From contig NZ_SHLD01000001.1 of assembly GCF_004217615.1 (NCBI RefSeq), positions 4,712,001-4,776,000 of the forward strand: a stretch of DNA of 64,000 bases. The letters run 5' to 3'. The notes under the pieces are model-generated. The model was not told the origin of the DNA. It did not search any database and worked only from the letters and a program-made list of their open reading frames with translations. Positions 50,610 through 59,209 of the stretch are shown here, piece by piece (the stretch's first letter is position 1; every line of letters begins with the position of its first letter). Origin of the DNA: Micromonospora kangleipakensis (GTDB lineage: Bacteria > Actinomycetota > Actinomycetes > Mycobacteriales > Micromonosporaceae). The translations under genes and the position numbers were made by a program.

Positions 50610-50838
50610 CCACCGCGGCGTTCCTCCGGTCCTGAACCGGCCGGGGAGGACTGCCGGACCCCGAGCGACGGCACGGAGCGCGAGCGCGACGCGGCAGAGT
50701 CGTCGACTCCGGCAACTATCCGGAAGAACACCGGGTGCTCACTGACTCACAATAAGTTACGTCCCGCCAGCCCGCCCAACGATGACCTTGCATGCAACAA
50801 TGCGACGGCACCGCTGATCGAGTGTCAGGGGAGGTCCG

Positions 50839-51735
50839 ATGGCTGGGCTCGCAGCCCGACAGAACGATAGGCGATTCATCGACCTTCACCGCGCGATCGC
50901 AGTGGCTCACCGGCACGCTCAACGGGCGCACACCGCCGCACTGCTGATCTCGGTAGCCGTCGCCGCACTGAGTGTGATTGCGCGGGCCATCCCGGCCGCC
51001 GCATCGACGGTCGCTGTGATCGGCGCCGTTTGGACAGGGTTCTACGCCATCGTCGTCGCCCCTTGGGCAGCCCGCTACCAGCGCACGAGCGCAACCCTGC
51101 AGGAAATGCTGGACACGGAGCTGTTCGACCTACCATGGAACTACGTGACGGTCGGCGAGAAGCTGACCGACGATCAGGTGAGCGAGCTCAAGTACCGGTT
51201 CCGCGGCGACGAGCAGAGTCTGCGCGACTACTACCTCGTCGCCGACGTCCGGCCACCCTACGACGTGCTGTTCTGCCTAGAGCAGAACCTCGGCTGGGGC
51301 TCCCGAGTGCGGAAGCGATATGCGCAGCTGCTGCTCACGATCTCGGTGCTGTGGTGCGCCGCCGGAGTAGTCGTGGGGACCGTCGCCGATCTGCGCATTC
51401 CCGACCTCGTCAGCACGTGGTTCGTGCCGTCGCTCGGGTTGCTGCTGCTGTGCCTCGACAACTATCGGACCCAGCTCTCAAACACTTGGGAGCGCAGCCG
51501 AGTGCGGGAGATTGTGGTCAAGGCATCCGGCGACCCGGCCGCGTCGCCGCTGACGACGGGTCCGGAATGGATGGTGTTTGCGCGGCAGGTGCAGGATGTG
51601 CTGTTCCAAATGCGGAGGCAGCAGCCGCGGATGCCGGTGTGGTTCTTCCGCCGATACCACGACCGAGACAAGCGCGACTTCGAGTACCGCATGAGCCTGA
51701 TTGAGGCGCGGATCAACACGACCGCCCAGCCTTGA
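50839..51735 (+). CDS. S-4TM-family pore-forming effector candidate
   Basis: 298 residues from ATG 50839. The front LAARQNDRRFIDLHRAIAVA is followed by a pair of membrane segments (AALLISVAVAALSVIARAIP; STVAVIGAVWTGFYAIVVAP), a soluble helical domain (RTSATLQEMLDTELFDLPWN; YRFRGDEQSLRDYYLVADVR), a second pair (LLLTISVLWCAAGVVVGTV; FVPSLGLLLLCLDNYRTQLS) and a helical C-terminus (DRDKRDFEYRMSLIEARIN). The 2+2 helices with the intervening domain match the S-4TM pore-forming effectors described in nucleotide-signalling defence systems. It lies 260 bp upstream of the kinase-STAND-TPR gene in the same direction. A role as its membrane-killing effector is inference. Confidence 0.8.
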   Translation: MAGLAARQNDRRFIDLHRAIAVAHRHAQRAHTAALLISVAVAALSVIARAIPAAASTVAVIGAVWTGFYAIVVAPWAARYQRTSATLQEMLDTELFDLPWNYVTVGEKLTDDQVSELKYRFRGDEQSLRDYYLVADVRPPYDVLFCLEQNLGWGSRVRKRYAQLLLTISVLWCAAGVVVGTVADLRIPDLVSTWFVPSLGLLLLCLDNYRTQLSNTWERSRVREIVVKASGDPAASPLTTGPEWMVFARQVQDVLFQMRRQQPRMPVWFFRRYHDRDKRDFEYRMSLIEARINTTAQP

Positions 51736-51993
51736 TCACCCAGCCGCAGTGCCGATGACCCGCTCCTCGGCGGGCAGCACCGGACCATCGACACGCTACT
51801 GATCTGTCAATACCCCGACAGTCACGCCATTGTGCCGCTACAGCTAGCACCAATGCGGTTGCAGGTGTGTGACACTCGCGGCAGATCACTGCCAGACAGC
51901 CAGGTTCACACCAGCGCGGACAAGGCGGTGCGGTATGCGGCGCATCGAGCTCATTCAGGGTTGCCGGCCACCGGCTCACGGCACCTGGCCCTC

Positions 51994-54900
51994 ATGAGCG
52001 GGGTAGACCGGCTCGCCGAGGCGCTCGGCAACGGACCGGCCGCCGCAGTCGTGCGGGCCTTGAAACTGGTCAACCAGCGCATCCAGATCGACGTTTCGGA
52101 ATGGAAAGCCCAGGGCTACACGGGCGCGCGGCTTGCCGCTGTCGAGATCTCCCTCGACCGGGCCGAGCATCCGAGGCCGAGACGATGTATCGCCAAGGTC
52201 TGCCCGCCGGGGGTGGGCCGGCCGGAAAGCGAACACCATCAGGAAGCCCTGGAACGGTCCTGGAACGCGGACTTCGCCGAGCGACATCTTGTGCAGCTGG
52301 CGTTCGGTCCGGTGGAGTGCCCCGACGGCGAGATCGTCATCGGCCAGCAGATCGCCGGCGGCTCGCTCAGCCTCATGCAGACACTTGCGAAGTTGACCGG
52401 CACCGACCGCGTAGACGCCTGCCGGACGGTTCGCGCTGCACTGCTGGAGGACTGGACCGGCCGGGACTACTCGACACCGAGACTGGCCTTGCCAAGCATG
52501 TTGCAGAGCGAGCTTCGCGGCGGCCTTCTTCCCGACTGGTTGCTTGCCCCCACCATTGGCTGGATCGAGACCGCCGAGGACGGCGTCCTTCCCAACCCGC
52601 TCGCGCTGACGTCGGCCGCAGGCCCGTCCACCAAGGGGCCCTTGGCCTGTCTTGCCGGGCGCACCCACGGGGACCTACACGTCGACAACATCCTAGTGCC
52701 CACCATCGACGGCATCCCACGACCGGCCGCGTTTCGGTTGATCGATCTCGCCACCTTTGACAACGCAGCGCCGATAACCCGCGACCCGGCGACCCTGCTG
52801 GTCTCCATCCTGGCGACGGAAGCGAGGACAATGGGGGCCGCACAGCAGAACGCGTTGCTGGAGTACGTTCTGCGGCCCAGGCCCACCGTAGGGCGTCAGC
52901 TTCCCGCCGACCTGACCGATGTCGTCGACACCCTCCGAGACCCCGGCGACGCGCCCTTCATCCACGCGGGCTATCAGGAGATGTGGGCGGAACAGCTGCC
53001 GGTCTCGCTCCTGGCCTCGGCGCTGCTGCACACCACCTACCGGTCCATCGGGCCGCCCGGCCGCTGGTGGTGCCTGCGGCTGGCGGCGCGGCTGGCGCAC
53101 ACGATGGTGACGCAGCAGCCGGAAGGTGCGCCGCAGCGGCTTACCCCGGCGGTGTTCGAGGACGGCAAGCCGTTGGTCGTCACACCGGCGGACCGGATCC
53201 CCTCACCGCAGCAACGACTTCCGGGCGACGCGAGCCCGGCCTCGACCGGCGAGTTTCTGAACCAGAAGCGTCCACAGGCAGCGCTCCGCGCGGCCATCCT
53301 CGGCCCGGGGCCCAACGTGATCGTGGTGCACGGACCGGCCGGCGTCGGCAAGTCGGCGCTGGTCCGCAAGGTCCACCGTGAGCTTCCGCAGACCCGCCCC
53401 CAGACCTACCGCCACAACGCCGCCGCGGCGCCGCAGCTGGACCTGAAGACCCTCATCGACGATATCGAGGCCGGGGTCGTGCCAGCCGGCCGTCTCCGGC
53501 GCGGCGAGTCGTCACTCGCGCGGCTCGCGTCAGCGGTGGAGACCCTCGACCAACGGGTAGCGATCATCATCGACCAGGCCGAGCGTCTGCTGCGGGACGG
53601 CCGGCCTGAGGTGCGCGACACCGATCTTGACGAAGCCCTTGAGTTCCTGTCGACCACGCCGCACGACTCGGTCAAGGTCATCCTCGTGACCCGGGTCGAG
53701 CCGGCGTCTGCCGACGGCAACACCTGGCCCGACACCGCACGGCGCATCAACATCGAAGGCCTCGAAAGCAAAGAGTTCAGCACGTATCTCGCTCGCCTCG
53801 ACCCCGGCGGACGGCTCGGTCTGGCGATCCTGGAGGCTCCCACGCTCACGATGCTTTGCGGTAAGCTGCAAGGAAACCCTCGCCACGCCGACATGCTGCA
53901 CGCCGTCGTCGCCTGGTCCGACAGCGAGTTCGAGGCCGACACGCTCGCCGCACGGATATCGGCGCTACCGGCGAGACAGGTTCCGCAGTTCCTCGCCGAC
54001 GAGCTGATCGACAATCTGCCCAACGCGTCGCGCCGGGCACTGGTGGCGCTCGCCGCATACGGGACGCCAGTCGACGCGGCCGCGGTCGCCACCCTCCTTC
54101 GGACAGAACTGTCGGAGCGGCGCGTTCGAGCGGCGCTGGGAAGGTTGGTGAATCGGCACGTGGTCGACCAGACACCGGACGGGCGGTACTGCATCCCCGC
54201 CGCCAACCTTCGCCGGATGCTGGAAGCACCGGCCGATAGCCGTCTCGACGGCGCGACGACTTGGCAGGACCTGCTGCACGACGCGGCCGAGGAGCTCTCC
54301 CGGCGGCGCAAGCGCAACGCCGACGTCCACGACGTCGACGACCTGCAACCGCATTTCGCCGAGCTGGACATCCTGCTGCGCGCTGAGCTGTACGGCGCCG
54401 CATACGAGCTGATGGAGTTCATCGACGAAGTGCTCCAGCGCTGGGACTGCGAGCTACTCCTGCTCGACCGCCGCGAGGAAATCAAGGAGCTGCTGGACGA
54501 CCCCTTTGACAAGATGTCCAACTACAACGCCCTCGGCCACCTCTACGCAATCCGCGGGCGGTTCGACGCGGCGAACAACGCCTTCGCGAAGGCACTGGAT
54601 TACGAAACCAGTCTCGAGGACCTACCCAGCCGGCGGAAGATCCTCACCAACATGGCCGCGATGCACTGGGAGCACAACGAGACCGAACGGGCTGCCGACC
54701 TCTACGGTGAGGCCCTGTCCATGGCCGAGCAGCACACCGACACCGAGCAGCACACCGACATCGAAGACCGGATGGGCGCTCTGGAAGGGCTCGCCGACTG
54801 TCACCGCCGGTGGGGCGAGTACGCGGCGGCGATGCAGCTGGCGAGGATGGCGCTGCTCAGCGCGCAGCACGCCAGTGCATCTCGGGCGGTCAACATCGCG

Positions 54901-55599
54901 CTGAAACTGGGCCGATGGCACGCGGAGTTGGGCGAGATGGGCAACGCCGCGCGGCTCGTCGGCGTCGCCGAGCTGGAAGCGGCCGAGCACGCGGACCCAG
55001 CGTTGCGCACCGCGTGCCTCGACGGGCGAGCCGACCTGCTGCTCCACCCGGACCGCTGCCGTGAGGCGCTGGACACGGCCGCGATGGCCCTCGCCGCGGC
55101 ACGGCGGCAGCACAGCCCGGTGATCCAGTTGCAGGCACAGACGACCCTCTGCGTCGCGCACCTACGACTCGGCGAGCTGGACGAGGCGGGCGATGCGATC
55201 GAGCGCGCTGACCGATACAGGCGGGCCGGCAGATCCCTCGTCGTGCTTGCACTGCGCGCCTTGGTGGCCGCTCTCCGCGGCCACACCGCAGAGGCGAACC
55301 GCCGGTTCGAGCAGTTGCGACGCGAGGCGCAGGAGCGACGCCGCCGTGACCCGCGCGACGTCGGTGCACGGCAATTCGAGGGGTACGCGCTCAGTTGGCG
55401 TGGCTTGACCGACGACCGGGCCCTCCAGGACGCCACTGCCGCGTTCCGTTCCGCCCGCGACCAGACTGCGCCGGCGGCTCCGGGCATCGCCAACCGGCTC
55501 GCGGAACTGGTCGGGCACCTCGATGAGTGCGGCCGGCGGCCGGGCCGCCTTCAGCCGGTCATCAACGCGATCATCCACGACCAGGCGGGCCGGCCGTAG
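51994..55599 (+). CDS. Kinase-like/STAND NTPase/TPR conflict protein, 1201 aa
   Basis: ATG 51994. Residues about 1-400 have a kinase/phosphotransferase fold: ATP-lobe-like strands (GARLAAVEISLDRAEHPRPR) and the catalytic loop RTHGDLHVDNILV near 225 with Asp and Asn, then RLIDLATFDN as the metal-binding Asp. Next comes a P-loop NTPase: Walker A VVHGPAGVGKSALVRKVHRE near 446, Walker B RVAIIIDQAERL near 522, and VKVILVTRVEPAS as sensor. Then a winged helix (AALGRLVNRHVVDQTPDGRY) and about 350 residues of TPRs (NALGHLYAIRGRFDAANNAF; LYGEALSMAEQHTDTEQHTD). It resembles kinase-linked STAND proteins of conflict systems (TCAD9-like, from memory). The TPRs may sense an invader and the NTPase relay it. 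Confidence 0.85.
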   Translation: MSGVDRLAEALGNGPAAAVVRALKLVNQRIQIDVSEWKAQGYTGARLAAVEISLDRAEHPRPRRCIAKVCPPGVGRPESEHHQEALERSWNADFAERHLVQLAFGPVECPDGEIVIGQQIAGGSLSLMQTLAKLTGTDRVDACRTVRAALLEDWTGRDYSTPRLALPSMLQSELRGGLLPDWLLAPTIGWIETAEDGVLPNPLALTSAAGPSTKGPLACLAGRTHGDLHVDNILVPTIDGIPRPAAFRLIDLATFDNAAPITRDPATLLVSILATEARTMGAAQQNALLEYVLRPRPTVGRQLPADLTDVVDTLRDPGDAPFIHAGYQEMWAEQLPVSLLASALLHTTYRSIGPPGRWWCLRLAARLAHTMVTQQPEGAPQRLTPAVFEDGKPLVVTPADRIPSPQQRLPGDASPASTGEFLNQKRPQAALRAAILGPGPNVIVVHGPAGVGKSALVRKVHRELPQTRPQTYRHNAAAAPQLDLKTLIDDIEAGVVPAGRLRRGESSLARLASAVETLDQRVAIIIDQAERLLRDGRPEVRDTDLDEALEFLSTTPHDSVKVILVTRVEPASADGNTWPDTARRINIEGLESKEFSTYLARLDPGGRLGLAILEAPTLTMLCGKLQGNPRHADMLHAVVAWSDSEFEADTLAARISALPARQVPQFLADELIDNLPNASRRALVALAAYGTPVDAAAVATLLRTELSERRVRAALGRLVNRHVVDQTPDGRYCIPAANLRRMLEAPADSRLDGATTWQDLLHDAAEELSRRRKRNADVHDVDDLQPHFAELDILLRAELYGAAYELMEFIDEVLQRWDCELLLLDRREEIKELLDDPFDKMSNYNALGHLYAIRGRFDAANNAFAKALDYETSLEDLPSRRKILTNMAAMHWEHNETERAADLYGEALSMAEQHTDTEQHTDIEDRMGALEGLADCHRRWGEYAAAMQLARMALLSAQHASASRAVNIALKLGRWHAELGEMGNAARLVGVAELEAAEHADPALRTACLDGRADLLLHPDRCREALDTAAMALAAARRQHSPVIQLQAQTTLCVAHLRLGELDEAGDAIERADRYRRAGRSLVVLALRALVAALRGHTAEANRRFEQLRREAQERRRRDPRDVGARQFEGYALSWRGLTDDRALQDATAAFRSARDQTAPAAPGIANRLAELVGHLDECGRRPGRLQPVINAIIHDQAGRP

Positions 55600-56287
55600 G
55601 ACCGCCCGTTTCAGGGCGTAGCCAGCCAGAGTCCTGTGCCTGCATGATCGCCTGCACGCGTGTCCTGACGCCCATCTCCTGGTAGACCGCATGCAGCAGC
55701 CGATACATCGCCCGCTCCGAGTAGCCGACGTCGTCGGCTAGTTGCGCGACGGTCACGCCAACGGCGAGCCGGCGCAGCCACGACAGCTGCTCCTCCGACA
55801 GTCTCGACTGCCGTCCGGCGGTCGTCGGCGTTCCGGCGGCGAGCGCCGCCGCCACCACCGAGGGCAGCACTGCCTGCCCATCGACCGTTGCGTCCACGGT
55901 GCGCCGCAAGGCTCCGGCGGTCACCTGACGCCACAGCACCGAACGCGCGCCGGCCCGGACAGCCCGCACCCCGAGCCCCACCGGGGCTCCCTCCTCGAGG
56001 AGTGCGATCACAGCAGGCGCCGGCTCCTTCCCCCGCAGCTGTCCGAGCAGATCCCACTCGCGCTCGCCGCCGAGGGTCAGCAACACCACGACCCGGGAAT
56101 CACGCCGTACCCAGGCCAGCACGTCAGCAGGCTCCTCCACTGCGTATCCCGCCGCTGCCAGGACGGTGGCGACGCCCTGTTGGAACATCGGTAGCGGGTC
56201 GACGACGGCGACGTGGACGGCCACAGCTGACGAAGGCCCCTTCCCGCGCATGCGACCGGACGGAAGATGGAGCATCAGCTTAGACAT
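55571..56287 (-). CDS. LuxR-family regulator with a degenerate receiver-like domain
   Basis: 238 residues (ATG 56287; later starts possible). The N-terminal half has receiver-like strands (VHVAVVDPLPMFQQGVATVL; SRVVVLLTLGGEREWDLLGQ; PAPAVIALLEEGAPVGLGVR) but TLGG where the phosphorylated Asp should be. It is therefore not a phosphorelay receiver. The GerE-type helix-turn-helix is near 170-220 (LSEEQLSWLRRLAVGVTVAQ; LADDVGYSERAMYRLLHAVY). It overlaps the 3' end of the STAND gene by 29 bases, tail to tail. Possibly regulates the conflict genes, by location only. Confidence 0.8.
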   Translation of the reverse strand: MSKLMLHLPSGRMRGKGPSSAVAVHVAVVDPLPMFQQGVATVLAAAGYAVEEPADVLAWVRRDSRVVVLLTLGGEREWDLLGQLRGKEPAPAVIALLEEGAPVGLGVRAVRAGARSVLWRQVTAGALRRTVDATVDGQAVLPSVVAAALAAGTPTTAGRQSRLSEEQLSWLRRLAVGVTVAQLADDVGYSERAMYRLLHAVYQEMGVRTRVQAIMQAQDSGWLRPETGGPTAGPPGRG

Positions 56288-56334
56288 CCGGGACCGTCGA
56301 CCGAGCCGGTCAGCTCCGCCGATACGGCAGGTTC

Positions 56335-56679
56335 GTGCACGTCTTCGTCATGTTCGCGCGGTCACACGGTCATGGACCCGCACGAACGGCCAACCCTAGC
56401 GTCGGCTCATACCGACGGCAGCGGGAGGTCTACGTGGTCCTCGACGACGACATCGGCAAGCGCCTGTTCCGGCCGATCCAGCGGCGCGACCGCCACGGCA
56501 ACCCGTTGCCGCCGCCCAGTGACGAGATGCTGAAACTGATCATCACGAAGATGGACGAGTTTCCGGACTGGGGGCCGAAGCGCATTCTCGCGGCGATCCG
56601 CCGGCAACGCCACGACGTGTCGGAGGAGCTCATTAGGGACGTCCTAGCCGCACTTCGCCCCGCCAACTTCCCACGCTGA
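56335..56679 (+). CDS. Small winged-helix-like hypothetical protein
   Basis: The frame opens at 56335; a GTG near 56434 is a plausible shorter start (VYVVLDDDIGKRLFRPIQRR). EMLKLIITKMDEFPDWGPKR, ILAAIRRQRHDVSEELIRDV and LAALRPANFP form three helices of a winged-helix or helix-turn-helix type. It stands alone and unclassified. It might bind DNA. Confidence 0.5.
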   Translation: MHVFVMFARSHGHGPARTANPSVGSYRRQREVYVVLDDDIGKRLFRPIQRRDRHGNPLPPPSDEMLKLIITKMDEFPDWGPKRILAAIRRQRHDVSEELIRDVLAALRPANFPR

Positions 56680-56989
56680 TCATCGCCGGACTCGAAGCGA
56701 CCTCCATCCCTGCGTAGTTACCTAAACAGTGTGGCTATCGTGCCGACACCGTGTCGGTAAGTCGTCTCCGGGACCCGGGGCGCCGCGGTGACGAAAGGAT
56801 CGCTGTCGGTTGCGGCGCAGATCGATTGGTGTATTTCTCAGTGCAGGCAAAGACGCCACCGACCACGTTCTGACCGAGCAGGACTGAGCGGACATCGACG
56901 AAGAGGTCATCGCCGCAGCTGGCCTCGCCCCACGCAGGGATCCGCTCGCCATGCGATGGGTCGCGGTCCGTTGTTCAACTGACCGTCGT
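56680..56989. other. Intergenic stretch, nothing recognised
   Basis: No gene seen. It contains GTTACCTAAAC at 56717-56727. Beyond about 56990 the minus strand becomes the tail of a SAVED-like pseudogene. Confidence 0.4.
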
Positions 56990-57749
56990 GATGGGGCGGA
57001 GCCGGGCTCAAGGTGCTCGTACACCACCGCGGGTGGCATGAGGTTCCAATGGTGGCCGAGCAATCAAGGCGTCGGGTACCGAGGTCTGCCCGGGACCGCC
57101 GGTGGGTCCGAGCACGATCAGCTCGCGATCGGCGCGACGGTGTCGCGAAGGTAGGCCGTTACGTCGGCGGTGGCGTCGTGGGTGAACGCGACAGCGACGG
57201 CGAGGTCAGGCCCTTGGTCGAGGCTGACGCGACTGAGGACACGTGCGTCAACGTCGGCCGGGGGCGTATCGGTGCACCACTCGACGGTGCGTTGGTCGAG
57301 GGACAGGCCCATCCGCGGGTGTCGGGCAGGCGTACCCCGATCGCGAACCAGAGGGGTAACCGCATCGCACCGATGACGTGTACCCGGCGGACGCCGAAGG
57401 CTTCCAGATCGCGGACAGCCTGCGCGAGGGACGGAGCGACGACCTTCTGCCAGTCGTCCGGGTTGCGGAGCCGGCGGCGATCCCGGTCGCCATCGTAGAG
57501 GTGGAAGAAGTCGACCGTCAGTGCGGGCTGGAAGCTGTGGGCGGCCTGGTCGATGGCGCGCACGGCGAAGACGAGGGTGCCCTGCCGGGCGAGCAGGTCC
57601 TCATCGGCGACGTGACGGAGGATGGCATCGCGCGTCCGAGGTCCGGCGCCGGTCTTGACCCAGTCACGGACGATGTCCCGGCCGCGGATGACGGATTCCT
57701 CGTCGGTGCGCAGCCCGGCACCGCGCATGGCGTCGCGGGCCTGCCGCAT
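56990..57749 (-). pseudogene. Decayed SAVED-domain protein
   Basis: From 57749 the frame reads SVIRGRDIVRDWVKTGAGPR, DAILRHVADEDLLARQGTLV, AHSFQPALTVDFFHLYDGDR and LEAFGVRRVHVIGAMRLPLW, then FAIGVRLPDTRGW. In a second frame comes LSLDQRTVEWCTDTPPADVD, DLAVAVAFTHDATADVTAYL and RDTVAPIA. In a third, LIVLGPTGGPGQTSVPDALI. A fourth has LGHHWNLMPPAVVYEHLEPG. VHVIGAMRLPLWFAIGVRL and LGxxWNxxPPxxxYE are SAVED signatures. SAVED domains sense cyclic nucleotides in CBASS-type defence. At least three frameshifts make this a relic. Confidence 0.65.
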
Positions 57750-57758
57750 CCAGGCTGT

Positions 57759-57804
57759 CTGTCAGGTTGTGTCAGGTCGGCGTGGAGTTCGTTGCGTCTG
57801 ACAG
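57759..57804. promoter_or_regulatory. CTGTCAG/CTGACAG sites before the transfer operon
   Basis: CTGTCAG (57759-57765), TGTCAGG (57770-57776) and CTGACAG (57798-57804) lie 180-225 bases before the pilin gene. The same sequence appears in front of the genes at 29905 and in the stretch at 28975-29030. Confidence 0.55.
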
Positions 57805-57984
57805 CACAGGTATTGGCGGGTGCATGCCGCTGATGGCGTGCCCGCCGCGGCGGCAGCCGCCGGTGGCCGGTCGGGATCCGGTTGGCGTACTGACCACCAA
57901 CCTTTGATCGCGAGAGGGAGGAGCGCCCCTACCCGGCCGGTCACCGGGTGCCGCCGCGTCCGGCTCACCGTGAAGGAGCCCACC

Positions 57985-58272
57985 ATGCCTGTGACGTCCC
58001 TGCTCACCTCCGTCGTACTGCTGCCCTACGCCGCACCGGTCAAGACCATCCCCCAGGTCATCGACGGCATCCAAAACTGGATCATGGGCATCCTCGCCGC
58101 GGTGGCCACCCTGTTCCTGGTCATCGGGGGCCTGCGCTACATGACCGCCGGCGGCGATCCGGCGCAGGTGGAGCAAGCCAAGGGGAACCTGAAGTCGGCG
58201 CTGATGGGCTACGCCCTGGCGGTGCTGGCGCCGGTGATCCTGCGGGTGCTGCAGGGCATCCTCGGCGGCTGA
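57985..58272 (+). CDS. VirB2-like pilin of the conjugative type IV system
   Basis: 95 residues from ATG 57985, with GAAGGAG upstream. A short front (SLLTSVVLLPYAAPVKTI) is followed by two membrane segments (WIMGILAAVATLFLVIGGLR; SALMGYALAVLAPVILRVLQ) with a charged loop between them (GGDPAQVEQAKGNL), the VirB2/TrbC-like form. First gene of the transfer operon; its stop is two bases before the next GTG. It probably forms the pilus or pore subunit in the membrane. Confidence 0.8.
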   Translation: MPVTSLLTSVVLLPYAAPVKTIPQVIDGIQNWIMGILAAVATLFLVIGGLRYMTAGGDPAQVEQAKGNLKSALMGYALAVLAPVILRVLQGILGG

Positions 58273-58273
58273 G

Positions 58274-59167
58274 GTGACCGGCTGGCTGCTCGACGACGCG
58301 GTCGGCTGGCTCGCGCAGCGGGTGCAGGGCATGCTGTCGGCCCTGGTGTCGCTGCTCGGCGCCACTTTCTTCACCTCCCCCGACGTGACGGTGTTCCCGC
58401 AGGTGCGGATGCTGGCAGACCGCTCGGCGGCGATTGTGGGGGCGGCGTTCGCGCTGGCGGTCGTGGTGGCCGGCCTGACGGCGATGGTCCACGGCACGGT
58501 GCAGGTCCGCTACGAGGTGAAGGACCTGCTTCCGCGGCTGGTGTTCGGGTTCGTCATGTCCGCGTTCGGGGTGCCGGTGTGCCGGGTGCTGATCGAGGTG
58601 GCGAACTCTGTCACTGCCGCGTTTGTCGGCGACGCCTCGAGCGGTCCCCGGTCGGTGGAGTTCGTGCGGGCGCATCTGGTGTCCGCGATGACCGACCCGG
58701 CGTCCGCCGTCGTGGCGGTGGTAATCGCAGTGATCATCGTGGTGTTGTTCTACCTGCTGCTGGCCACCTGGCTGGTGCGGATCATGACGTTGATCGTGTT
58801 GGCGGGTCTCGCGCCGCTGGCTCTGGCCTGCTACTGCCTGCCGCAGCTGCAGCCGGCGGCGCAGCTGTGGTGGCGTGCGCTGCTGGGCACGCTGGCCACG
58901 CCGGTCGCGCAGGCGTTGTGTTTCACCACCGGCGTGCGGTTGCTGCTGGACTCGGACGCCAACATGACCGTGCTGCTGACCCCGGCGGGCAGCACGGACG
59001 TGGTGAACCTGTTCATCGCCGCGGGCGTGCTGTGGTTCACCGTGAAGATCCCGTCCTTGATCGGCCGCTACGCCCTGCACAACGGATCGGGTCGCAGCAG
59101 CGCAGGAGTGGTGCTGCGCACGCTGGTGGTGCAGTCGGTGACCCGCCGGCTGCCCATCAGACGCTGA
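58274..59167 (+). CDS. TrbL/VirB6-like membrane protein
   Basis: 297 residues from GTG 58274. Six or seven membrane segments, for example SAIVGAAFALAVVVAGLTAM in nearly that form, LVFGFVMSAFGVPVCRVLIE, AVVAVVIAVIIVVLFYLLLA and RIMTLIVLAGLAPLALACYC. A periplasmic-type loop contains TTGVRLLLDSDANMTVLLTP. This is the polytopic core channel protein of the transfer apparatus. It overlaps nothing but follows the pilin by one base. Confidence 0.8.
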   Translation: MTGWLLDDAVGWLAQRVQGMLSALVSLLGATFFTSPDVTVFPQVRMLADRSAAIVGAAFALAVVVAGLTAMVHGTVQVRYEVKDLLPRLVFGFVMSAFGVPVCRVLIEVANSVTAAFVGDASSGPRSVEFVRAHLVSAMTDPASAVVAVVIAVIIVVLFYLLLATWLVRIMTLIVLAGLAPLALACYCLPQLQPAAQLWWRALLGTLATPVAQALCFTTGVRLLLDSDANMTVLLTPAGSTDVVNLFIAAGVLWFTVKIPSLIGRYALHNGSGRSSAGVVLRTLVVQSVTRRLPIRR

Positions 59168-59209
59168 CCCCGCCACACCGATCGTTCACCAACCCCTGGG
59201 AGGCAACGG

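Noticed and set aside
42744..56727. Inverted pair TTTAGGTGAC (42744) and TTTAGGTAAC (complement at 56718) as ends of a 14-kb transposon
   Set aside because: Only about 10-12 matching bases, with no target duplication and no transposase at either end. A match of this size is expected by chance in 64 kb.
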